Source of the DNA: Bacillus sp. (in: firmicutes)
GTDB taxonomy: Bacteria > Bacillota > Bacilli > Bacillales > Cytobacillaceae
DNA length: 6,115 nucleotides
Direction of reading: 5' to 3'
Assembly: GCA_003457145.1 (NCBI GenBank)
Contig: DMSR01000298.1
Span: forward strand, 1 to 6,115
Under the pieces are notes generated by a model, which saw only the letters and a list, made by a program, of their open reading frames with translations, did not search any database and was not told the DNA's origin. A program made the translations under genes and the position numbers. Positions 1 through 5,963 of the stretch are shown piece after piece; position 1 is the stretch's first letter; the number at the start of each line of letters is the position of its first letter.

Positions 1-1040
1 TAGGAGAAGTGCATGATTATAGTCTTGAGGAATTTGATTCATTCGAGGAATTGAGAGACTATCTAGGACCTCTTGTAAATGAAGAAAACCTTCAACAGCT
101 GCTTGCTGAATTTGAATTATCAGAAGAAGAATTAATTAATTTACTAGAGGAAAATGGATCATCACTAGATCAATTCGTATTTTATGATGATCTTTACTTT
201 CAAGTATCTGATTTGCTGTATGTAGAAGAACTTACACCGATAACAGATGAAAATCTGCAAGAGCTTCTTAATGAATTCGATTTTGAATCAAAAGAAGAAC
301 TGGAAGCTTTTTTAAATAAGTATGATGACTCAATTGAAAACTACGAATATATGGAAGATTTATATATGGCAGTAGCTGAAAGAGTTTTTATGGAATCAAA
401 GGATGAGCTAATAAATATCCTTGACAGCTTTGGACTGTCGCTTGCGGAAGCAAACAATTTAGCGAACCATGTTATGAGCATCCTGGAAAACCCTGATTTA
501 GATGCGGAACTATTTCTTGCAAAGATGGAGGAAATCGGAGAACGCTTGATGGGCTTTCCGGAGTTCGAGAGTGCAGCTGATTTATCACCAGAGGATATTG
601 CAGAGTTCATCGATGTCTGGAATGACCTGCTTAACCTTTTCGACTTGAATGTGGAGTATTATTTATCAAAAGAAGGAAAAGAAACTGCTATCTCTTTTGC
701 CAGCCTATTACAAATGGATTCAACGAATGGAGCAGATTTAATCATTAAAATCTTCTCCAAAGATGGCAAGCTGTTAGCTGACATGAAGGTTACGAAAGAT
801 ATGCTAGGCTCTGACTTCCTTAACGAGACTGGCAAGAATATAGAGCAGACAAAAGAAACAGCAGAAGTAGTGACGAAGGTTGCTGAAAAAATGCCAGCCG
901 TCAATGCTCCTGTGAAGACGGTAAAAGGCGGCAAACTGCCAAATACAGCTTCTGATTATCCGCAGAATATTATGATTGGTCTAGGGATGTTACTTTTTGG
1001 AGTCTTTGTTTTCAGGAAAGTAAGAGTGAAAGGTGTCTAG
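1..1040 (+). CDS. Processed acidic surface protein with LPNTA sorting signal (5' end missing)
   Basis: This is a sortase-anchored wall surface protein of unknown function, cut by the window edge. The frame is open to base 1. The first in-frame GTG (base 9) has no usable ribosome site and no signal peptide follows it, so the real start is upstream. Residues below are numbered from that GTG. The first 120 residues hold about 37 Asp/Glu against 3 Lys/Arg. Two 56-residue helical repeats run from about 19-74 and 75-130, and a remnant of another sits at 5-18. After a mixed region (about 220-275) comes a Lys-containing linker. It leads to LPNTA at 310-314, a hydrophobic stretch at 321-335 and a basic tail (R336, K337, R339, K341), the classic sorting signal. 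Bacillus anthracis SrtC, a class D sortase, is known to cut LPNTA. The next gene is such a sortase and overlaps by 8 bases. From memory this matches the TIGR family called processed acidic surface protein. Confidence 0.85.
   Translation, partial: GEVHDYSLEEFDSFEELRDYLGPLVNEENLQQLLAEFELSEEELINLLEENGSSLDQFVFYDDLYFQVSDLLYVEELTPITDENLQELLNEFDFESKEELEAFLNKYDDSIENYEYMEDLYMAVAERVFMESKDELINILDSFGLSLAEANNLANHVMSILENPDLDAELFLAKMEEIGERLMGFPEFESAADLSPEDIAEFIDVWNDLLNLFDLNVEYYLSKEGKETAISFASLLQMDSTNGADLIIKIFSKDGKLLADMKVTKDMLGSDFLNETGKNIEQTKETAEVVTKVAEKMPAVNAPVKTVKGGKLPNTASDYPQNIMIGLGMLLFGVFVFRKVRVKGV
63..398 (+). repeat. Tandem 56-residue acidic helical repeats in the surface protein
   Basis: Two coding repeats lie at residues 19-74 (bases 63-230) and 75-130 (bases 231-398). 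Each follows the pattern L-x-P-..-E-N-L-Q-x-L-L-x-E-F, then E-E-L-x-x-x-L, then S-L/I-E/D-x-F/Y, then D-L-Y. About 20 of 55 aligned positions are identical, including two one-residue gaps. The S-L-x-x-F...E-E-L motif also occurs at residues 5-15, so at least one more unit probably begins left of the window. A weaker E-S-K-D-E-L-I-N-I-L unit follows at about 129. The DNA copies have diverged, so this is an old protein repeat rather than a recent DNA duplication. Confidence 0.65.
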
Positions 1041-1671
1041 GGTAACGAAAAAGAAAAGAAGAACCGGTTATTTGGTTCTTCTTTCTCTATCAATAAGTAT
1101 CATTTTACTCGGCATTTGGCTTAGCAGTTCAAATGCTTATAAATTCCTAAAAGGTTATTGGCTTTATAAAACGGAACAGGCAAGCGGTGAATCTTTTATG
1201 ATTCCTTCTGAGAATAACGAAAATGCAGTTACTTCAAAGAATACTCTATATCCAAAAAGGCCAAAAAAAGGAGAAATGATCGGGAATTTGACCATTCCTA
1301 AACTTGAAGCGGATTTGCCAATATATCATGGGACGGATGAAGATGAATTGGAGAAAGGGGTAGGTCACTTTGCAGGAAGTGTACTCCCTGGTGAAAAGGA
1401 TAATTCAGTCCTTTCAGGCCATCGTGACACGGTATTCCGGGAATTAGGAAAGGTTGGAAAAGGAGATTTGCTGGTTGTTTCAACTTCGGCAGGACAATTC
1501 ACCTACAAAATAAGGAAGGTCCGGATTGTAGATGCAGATGATAGAACCGTCATTGTACCCAAGCCGCGAGCTACTTTAACAGTAACTACATGCTATCCTT
1601 TTGACTTTATTGGTGATGCACCTGAAAGGTATATACTTATTGCTGATTTAATAGAAAGGAAAGAAATGTAA
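1033..1671 (+). CDS. Class D sortase, membrane-anchored transpeptidase
   Basis: This is a cysteine transpeptidase that cleaves LPXTA/LPXTG-type signals and joins the substrate to peptidoglycan, working on the outer face of the membrane. The 212 residues start with a basic patch (K6-R10) and a single membrane span (about 13-31), giving a type II anchor. The catalytic domain (about 80-207) shows His130 in the LSGHRDT motif, Cys187 in TLTVTTCYPF and Arg199 in PERYILIA. The length fits class D (YhcS/SrtD-like). In-frame stops at 1021 and 1027 make the GTG at 1033 the first possible start. A later TTG would remove the basic patch. A modest AGGAAAG lies 12 bases upstream, and the start lies inside the substrate gene, so translational coupling is likely. 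Its substrate is very probably the LPNTA protein just upstream. Confidence 0.93.
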   Translation: MSRVTKKKRRTGYLVLLSLSISIILLGIWLSSSNAYKFLKGYWLYKTEQASGESFMIPSENNENAVTSKNTLYPKRPKKGEMIGNLTIPKLEADLPIYHGTDEDELEKGVGHFAGSVLPGEKDNSVLSGHRDTVFRELGKVGKGDLLVVSTSAGQFTYKIRKVRIVDADDRTVIVPKPRATLTVTTCYPFDFIGDAPERYILIADLIERKEM

Positions 1672-1701
1672 TCCGGATAATGAATGATCCGGATTTTTTT
1701 T
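1670..1701 (+). terminator. Rho-independent terminator after the sortase gene
   Basis: A perfect 9-bp stem (AATCCGGAT at 1670-1678 with ATCCGGATT at 1687-1695) encloses an 8-base loop and is followed by a T run through 1701. The TAA stop of the sortase gene (1669-1671) overlaps the foot of the stem. It closes the surface protein/sortase operon. Confidence 0.88.
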
Positions 1702-1749
1702 ATATTATCTAAAAATATACTAAAAGCCCATTTACTCATTTTACAATTT

Positions 1750-1779
1750 TTGATAGATTTAGTCATAGGTATACATATT
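1750..1779 (+). promoter_or_regulatory. Possible SigA promoter for lytB-like gene
   Basis: TTGATA (1750-1755, five of six to the SigA -35) and CATATT (1774-1779, four of six to the -10) are 18 bases apart. The terminator at 1670-1701 means the lytB-like gene needs its own promoter in 1702-1841, and this is the best pair I see. The -10 is weak and nearby A/T-rich sites such as TATACT at 1716-1721 compete, so the call is tentative. No good SigD-type site was found in this gap. Confidence 0.35.
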
Positions 1780-1841
1780 AGTAGAAAAAGGGAGGGACAT
1801 TTGTAGAATTTTGTTTTTTTATCATCTAGGGAGGGTCAAAA

Positions 1842-4022
1842 TTGATTAATAAAAAGGTTTCCTTCATTCTAATTTTAGCCATTTGTTTCTCGTTGCTGCC
1901 GTTTACTTCTTTTGCCCAAGCTTCGAGCATTTCCGTTAAATTGAGTAATTATATCGGTAATACTCGTGCGATCAATATTTCATCTGTTGGTGATTATAAG
2001 CTTGCGAATGGGAACATTAGAATGTCAGGAAATGACCGATTTGCTGTTGCCAACAATGTTGCATCAAGTGGATGGAGTCAATCCGACACAGTCATCCTTG
2101 TTAACTACAAGGCATTTGCAGATGCCTTGGCCGCAACGCCATTCGCCTATTTTAAAAACGCTCCTATCCTTCTGACTTTACCCGATCGTTTAGAAAGTCA
2201 AACATTGCAGAAGTTAAAGGATTTAAAACCTAAAACGGTTTACATCGTTGGTGGTACAGCAAGTATTTCTACTAATGTAGGAGCAGAGCTTCAAAAATTT
2301 GTACCAGATGTAAAAAGAATCGATGGCAGGGATCGATTTGAGGTCGCGAAAAAACTTGCTGAGCAATTTCCGAATAACGGGAAAGCTGTTGTAGCAAACG
2401 GGCTTGTTTTCGCTGATGCTCTATCAATTGCTCCATACGCTGCCAGGAATGGTTATCCTATCCTGCTGACAGCGAAAGATTTTCTTCCTGAATTTACCAA
2501 TGCCTCACTGCGAGATAGACAAAGCACTCTAATTGTTGGAGGAACTGGCAGTGTCAGCAGCTCAGTTGCAGGTAAATTGCCATCCCCTAGTCGAATTGGT
2601 GGCGCTGACCGTTTTGAAGTATCAGCTAATATCGTCAGAGAGTTAAACCTTCCTGCAGAAACAGCATTTGTTTCTACCGGTCTATCCTTCGCAGATGCCC
2701 TAACTGGATCTGTTCTTGCAGCAAAACAGGATGCGCCGCTGTTATTGACAAGGCCAGAACGATTGCCTGATTCTATCAAAACAATTATTTCTGAGAAGAA
2801 TATTTCTAGCTTCACTATCCTTGGGGGTCCAGCATCAGTAAATGAATCTGTGGTTGAAAGTCTTCCGAATGAAATGAAGTTGACTGAAGGCGAGAACTAT
2901 TCAGTTAAAAACGAAAACAGTAGATTAGTATTATATAAGGGCTTACAAAAGCTAAAGGACTTTGGTTCGCTGGAGTTTGCCTTGGTGCCATCAAGCTACA
3001 GTACGAAAAACCAAATTAAAATTAATGGTAAGCCTTATTTAGGGAAAATGGAGTTTTTCCTGGAAAATGGGTATGTCAGGCCAATCAACCGGAATATTCC
3101 GTTTGAGGACTATTTAAAAGGAGTCGTTCCTCATGAAATGCCTGCTGGATGGGAGAAGGAAGCCCTAAAGGCTCAAGCGGTTGCCGCTCGTACGTATTCA
3201 ATCAATTCCTTGGGCAAGGTTGTCGCTGATACACAGGGCTTCCAAGTTTATGGCGGCGCGACATGGATAGAGGATTTTTATCAGCAGCGTACAAACCAGG
3301 CTGTGATTGAAACAGCAGGGAAAGTGCTAAGATATAACGGCAAGCCGATCTCTGCTGTATTCTCATCCAGCAATGGAGGGTATATCGAATCAAACACGAA
3401 TGCGTGGGGTACAACCCTTGTTCCGTATTTGAATTCTAAAGCTGATTCTTTTGATCCAAAAATGCCATGGGCAATTTCAATGAAAAAGACGCAAATTGAC
3501 ATGGAACCTTATAAAGGGAATTTAACGAATCCAGGACATTGGTGGACTTCTATAAAAGAGGCAGACCAAAGTGTAGCTAGCAGCTATAAAAATTGGCTAT
3601 ATAAAAATGGTTATGCTAATACGGAAATAAAGATTGTTTCAATTAATGACTTCACGGTATCACCTGAGAAAACATCGGGGAACAGAAGTCTAAGTGCAAC
3701 AATGGATATCGATTTCTTTGTTCGATACCCTGCAACTAATACTTACAAGCTGAATGAAGCAAAAGAGATCGAGAGAATTAACCTGAAGCAAACAATGAGC
3801 ATCGGGGCATTCCGATCTATGTTCGGTGGAAGTGTATTTAAGAGTCACCTCCTGGATCCTGTTACTTATAATACAGATACTGATATCTTGACTATTAAAG
3901 GAAGAGGTTATGGTCATGGTGTAGGTATGAGCCAGTATGGAGCAAAAAAAATGGCTTCAGTTGGAAAAAGCTATGTTGACATCTTAAAACATTACTATCC
4001 AGGTGCAACTCTAGGAAACTAA
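1842..4022 (+). CDS. lytB: LytB-like protein: CWB2 repeats plus SpoIID domain (amidase modifier)
   Basis: This is a secreted wall-associated protein of 726 residues, resembling Bacillus subtilis LytB (CwbA), which stimulates the LytC amidase. The signal peptide has K4 and K5, a hydrophobic core at 6-22 and likely cleavage after A-Q-A at 27. Three CWB2 repeats run at about 60-150, 159-246 and 251-341, each with R-x-x-G-x-D-R-F and a PILLT or PLLLT block. The SpoIID domain (about 415-724) contains V-V-P-H-E-M-P-A with Glu432 at the position of the SpoIID catalytic Glu, then K-A-Q-A-V-A-A-R-T. It ends with the G-R-G-Y-G-H-G-V-G-M-S-Q-Y-G-A signature at 687-701. SpoIID relatives are lytic transglycosylases acting on glycan stripped of peptides; whether LytB proteins are enzymes is less clear. 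The TTG start is forced: an in-frame TAG lies at 1827-1829, AGGGAGGG (1828-1835) sits 6 bases upstream, and no other start intervenes. It lies between two terminators. Confidence 0.93.
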   Translation: MINKKVSFILILAICFSLLPFTSFAQASSISVKLSNYIGNTRAINISSVGDYKLANGNIRMSGNDRFAVANNVASSGWSQSDTVILVNYKAFADALAATPFAYFKNAPILLTLPDRLESQTLQKLKDLKPKTVYIVGGTASISTNVGAELQKFVPDVKRIDGRDRFEVAKKLAEQFPNNGKAVVANGLVFADALSIAPYAARNGYPILLTAKDFLPEFTNASLRDRQSTLIVGGTGSVSSSVAGKLPSPSRIGGADRFEVSANIVRELNLPAETAFVSTGLSFADALTGSVLAAKQDAPLLLTRPERLPDSIKTIISEKNISSFTILGGPASVNESVVESLPNEMKLTEGENYSVKNENSRLVLYKGLQKLKDFGSLEFALVPSSYSTKNQIKINGKPYLGKMEFFLENGYVRPINRNIPFEDYLKGVVPHEMPAGWEKEALKAQAVAARTYSINSLGKVVADTQGFQVYGGATWIEDFYQQRTNQAVIETAGKVLRYNGKPISAVFSSSNGGYIESNTNAWGTTLVPYLNSKADSFDPKMPWAISMKKTQIDMEPYKGNLTNPGHWWTSIKEADQSVASSYKNWLYKNGYANTEIKIVSINDFTVSPEKTSGNRSLSATMDIDFFVRYPATNTYKLNEAKEIERINLKQTMSIGAFRSMFGGSVFKSHLLDPVTYNTDTDILTIKGRGYGHGVGMSQYGAKKMASVGKSYVDILKHYYPGATLGN
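2019..2864 (+). repeat. Three CWB2 (cell wall binding repeat 2) units of the LytB-like protein
   Basis: The units cover about bases 2019-2291, 2316-2579 and 2592-2864. Each begins with an R-x-x-G-x-D-R-F motif (RMSGNDRF, RIDGRDRF, RIGGADRF). Each contains an F-A-D-A-L helix and a PILLT/PLLLT block (108-112, 206-210, 299-303), and ends in V-G-G-T or L-G-G-P followed by A/G-S-V/I-S/N. CWB2 modules usually occur as triplets and bind anionic wall polymers. Confidence 0.9.
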
Positions 4023-4023
4023 T

Positions 4024-4063
4024 AAAAAAGGCAGGTTTTGCTTAGTGCAAACCTGCCTTTTTT
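4024..4063 (+). terminator. Rho-independent terminator after lytB-like gene
   Basis: A strong stem pairs GGCAGGTTTTGC (4030-4041) with GCAAACCTGCC (4047-4057), with one bulged T and a 5-base loop. It is flanked by an A run (4024-4029) and six Ts (4058-4063). It starts one base after the stop codon, so readthrough into the amidase gene should be limited. Confidence 0.92.
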
Positions 4064-4154
4064 AATATGTAGTAAATATTTAGAACTTCCTATCTAGAAA
4101 ACTCTTCTCCTGAATGGTGCATATTAACCAATTTTATTTTTTTTGGAAATTTAC

Positions 4155-4181
4155 TAGAAATTTGTCGATTTAAACCGATAA
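4155..4181 (+). promoter_or_regulatory. Probable SigD (motility sigma) promoter of lytC-like gene
   Basis: TAGA (4155-4158), a 15-base spacer and ACCGATAA (4174-4181) match the SigD consensus TAAA-N15-GCCGATAT at 9 of 12 positions with exact spacing. The start site would be near 4188, giving a leader of about 40 bases before the amidase start. In Bacillus subtilis lytC is known to be transcribed largely by SigD with the motility regulon, which supports the call. I found no convincing SigA site in the same gap. Confidence 0.65.
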
Positions 4182-4228
4182 AATAAGAAAGCATGAAAAG
4201 ATAGAGAACAATCAACTAGGGAGGCAAA

Positions 4229-5743
4229 ATGATGAAAAAGCTTTATGTAACTTTTCTGTTCGTGCTGGCTTTAGCTTTTGGATTAGTGACTCAGGCAGCA
4301 GCAGAGGGTTACGAGGAGAGAATTGGCGGGAAGGATCGCTTTGAGGTTGCGGTAAATGTTTCTAAGAAGGGGTGGCCATCAGCAAACACAGTAATTCTAG
4401 CTAATTATGATGCTTATGCAGATGCTTTGGCTGCGGCGCCGTTAGCATATAAATATAATGCGCCTATTTTATTGACCCAGTCAGAAGTATTGACTGCAGC
4501 AACAAAGACGGAAATTGATAGACTGGGTGCATCTTCAGTTATCGTAGTTGGAGGTACAGCTAGTGTATCAAACAATGTCGTGAATGAAATCAGGGCAATG
4601 GGCAAAAAAGTTGATCGTATAGCAGGTTCAAACCGTTTTGATGTTGCTAATAACATCGCACTGCATCTTGGCCAAAGCAGCAAGGTAGTACTTGCTTACG
4701 GCCTTAACTTCCCAGATGCATTAGCAATTGCACCGTATGCAGCTAGGAATGGATATCCAATTTTGCTTACAAATACAAATACAATCACACAGGATACTAA
4801 AGATATTATTACCCAATGGAGAGTTAATCAAACCATAATTGTTGGCGGAGAGGGAAGTATTTCTAAAAGTGTTGCTGACAGCGTTCCGAATCCATACAGG
4901 ATCGACGGCAGGAACCGCTTTGAAGTTGCTGCCAATATTGCGAATAAATATTTTAGCACACGGGCGCAAGCCTCGATTGCTACAGGAATGAGCTTTGCCG
5001 ATGCGTTGACAGGTTCAGCTCTTGCTGCCAAGAGAAACGAGCCGATTTTGCTTACTAGTGCAACATCGATTCCTGTAGAAACCCGGAGTGCGATTCTTAA
5101 CAACGGATATCAGAGCTTCTTTGTTTATGGCGGCCCGGCGTCAGTATCCGATAGTGTCTTTAATGCTTTAAAGGTTTCTGTTGTTGGGAAAAAAATTATG
5201 ATTGATGCTGGACACGGAGGAACCGATCCAGGCGCAATTGGAACTGCAAGTGACGGTACAAAGCTTTATGAAAAAGAACTTGTCCTCGATATGTCGAAAA
5301 GAATTCAGTCAAAGTTAACAAGCTCCATGTCAAATGTACTGATGACAAGGACAGGAGATACTTATCCAACTCTTAGTGACAGGGTGGCACAGGCTAACCG
5401 GTCAGGCGCAGACATTTTTGTCAGCATGCATGTGAACTCGTATTCAACTAGCTCACCAAATGGGACCGAAACATGGTGGGACAGCACATATGCTTCGGCA
5501 GACAGCAAGCTGCTCGCTGAAGAAATCCAAAAAGAGCTGATACAGACTCTCGGGACAACCGACCGTGGTGTGAAACATGGGTCCTTCAAAGTGTTAAGAG
5601 AAACGAAAATACCAAGTGTTCTTGTTGAGGTGGCGTTTGTTTCTAATCAAGGTGATGCCAACTTGCTGGCTGACCCAGCCTTTAGACAGAAGGCAGCCGA
5701 TGCTGTTTACAGAGGTATTATTAACTATTTCAATAAAAAATAA
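4229..5743 (+). CDS. lytC: N-acetylmuramoyl-L-alanine amidase LytC-like autolysin
   Basis: This is a secreted autolysin that hydrolyses the bond between N-acetylmuramic acid and L-alanine of the stem peptide. In Bacillus subtilis LytC acts in wall turnover, motility and cell lysis. The 504 residues begin with a signal peptide (K3-K4, core 5-20, likely cleavage after A-A-A at 25). Three CWB2 repeats follow at about 31-121, 130-217 and 224-313, then Amidase_3 at about 322-500. Zinc ligands are His329 (I-D-A-G-H-G-G), Glu348 (Y-E-K-E-L) and His401 (S-M-H-V-N-S). The catalytic Glu467 lies in L-V-E-V-A-F-V-S-N. All key residues are present. Two adjacent ATG codons (4229 and 4232) follow AGGGAGG at 4218-4224. 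The second, 7 bases away, is better spaced and would remove one Met. The gene is transcribed alone. Confidence 0.95.
   Translation: MMKKLYVTFLFVLALAFGLVTQAAAEGYEERIGGKDRFEVAVNVSKKGWPSANTVILANYDAYADALAAAPLAYKYNAPILLTQSEVLTAATKTEIDRLGASSVIVVGGTASVSNNVVNEIRAMGKKVDRIAGSNRFDVANNIALHLGQSSKVVLAYGLNFPDALAIAPYAARNGYPILLTNTNTITQDTKDIITQWRVNQTIIVGGEGSISKSVADSVPNPYRIDGRNRFEVAANIANKYFSTRAQASIATGMSFADALTGSALAAKRNEPILLTSATSIPVETRSAILNNGYQSFFVYGGPASVSDSVFNALKVSVVGKKIMIDAGHGGTDPGAIGTASDGTKLYEKELVLDMSKRIQSKLTSSMSNVLMTRTGDTYPTLSDRVAQANRSGADIFVSMHVNSYSTSSPNGTETWWDSTYASADSKLLAEEIQKELIQTLGTTDRGVKHGSFKVLRETKIPSVLVEVAFVSNQGDANLLADPAFRQKAADAVYRGIINYFNKK
4319..5167 (+). repeat. Three CWB2 units of the LytC-like amidase
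   Basis: The units lie at about bases 4319-4591, 4616-4879 and 4898-5167. They open with RIGGKDRF, RIAGSNRF and RIDGRNRF, and each carries PILLT (79-83, 177-181, 272-276). Each unit resembles the unit at the same position in the LytB-like protein. Unit 2 shares a 14-residue identical block with LytB unit 2, starting A-P-Y-A-A-R-N-G. The third unit runs almost directly into the catalytic domain. Confidence 0.9.
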
Positions 5744-5747
5744 AAAG

Positions 5748-5780
5748 AAGCCCTATCGGAGTTTTAGTCCGGTAGGGTTT
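5748..5780 (+). terminator. Rho-independent terminator after the amidase gene
   Basis: A stem of about 13 bp pairs AAGCCCTATCGGA (5748-5760) with TCCGGTAGGGTTT (5768-5780) around a 7-base loop. It includes two G-T wobbles. It starts just after the TAA at 5741-5743 and is followed by TCC then TTTT, so the T tract is broken but usable. Confidence 0.85.
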
Positions 5781-5873
5781 CCTTTTATTACAACGTTTCA
5801 GAAGTCCTGTTTTTATGGAAACTAAAAGTAATTGACAATATAGGCAAACAGGATAAAAATAAAGGTGATTATT

Positions 5874-5930
5874 ATGTTTCATCTTAAACCAAAAAGGAAA
5901 AATGATAGTAAAGGATATGACAAGCTCTGA
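5874..5930 (+). CDS. Possible 18-residue basic small protein
   Basis: A short ORF (MFHLKPKRKNDSKGYDKL, then TGA) follows AAAGGTGAT at 5861-5869, a good match to the anti-Shine-Dalgarno region, 4 bases before the ATG. Seven of 18 residues are Lys, Arg or His, and there is no membrane segment. I do not recognise it. A TTGACA at 5832-5837 with TAAAAA at 5854-5859 (16-base spacer) could be a promoter. Its start would fall inside the ribosome site, so the two signals do not fit well together. It may equally be chance or a remnant. Confidence 0.3.
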   Translation: MFHLKPKRKNDSKGYDKL

Positions 5931-5963
5931 AATAATTGTAACCGAAAATTAACGGATAAAAAA

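Noticed and set aside
9..11. GTG as the true start of the acidic surface protein
   Set aside because: The frame is open to the edge, the AGGAG at 2-6 is only 2 bases away, no signal peptide follows, and residues 5-15 already match a repeat motif. The start is almost surely upstream.
1799..1849. Short leader peptide overlapping the lytB start
   Set aside because: The frame ending at TAA 1847-1849 begins only with ATT or TTG codons without a well-spaced ribosome site, so it is not supportable.
1966..2175. A 69-codon plus-strand frame inside lytB
   Set aside because: It is an out-of-frame shadow of CWB2 unit 1 with no ribosome site.
2453..2815. A 120-codon open frame on the minus strand inside lytB
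   Set aside because: It lies antisense to conserved CWB2 coding sequence, and its translation shows no recognisable family or ribosome site. Other antisense frames at 341-610, 659-934, 3202-3502, 4414-5103 and 5362-5589 were rejected on the same ground.
4147..4163. AAATTT-ACTAG-AAATTT as a terminator or riboswitch hairpin
   Set aside because: The 6-bp A/T stem is too weak to terminate and lies upstream of the inferred start site. It is mentioned only as overlapping the promoter.
5616..5825. A 69-codon plus-strand frame overlapping the amidase end
   Set aside because: It is an out-of-frame reading of the Amidase_3 C-terminus that runs through the terminator.
5937..5962. ECF sigma (SigX/SigM-type) promoter starting with TGTAACC
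   Set aside because: The -35-like TGTAAC at 5937-5942 has no CGTC, CGTA or CGAC element 16-17 bases downstream.
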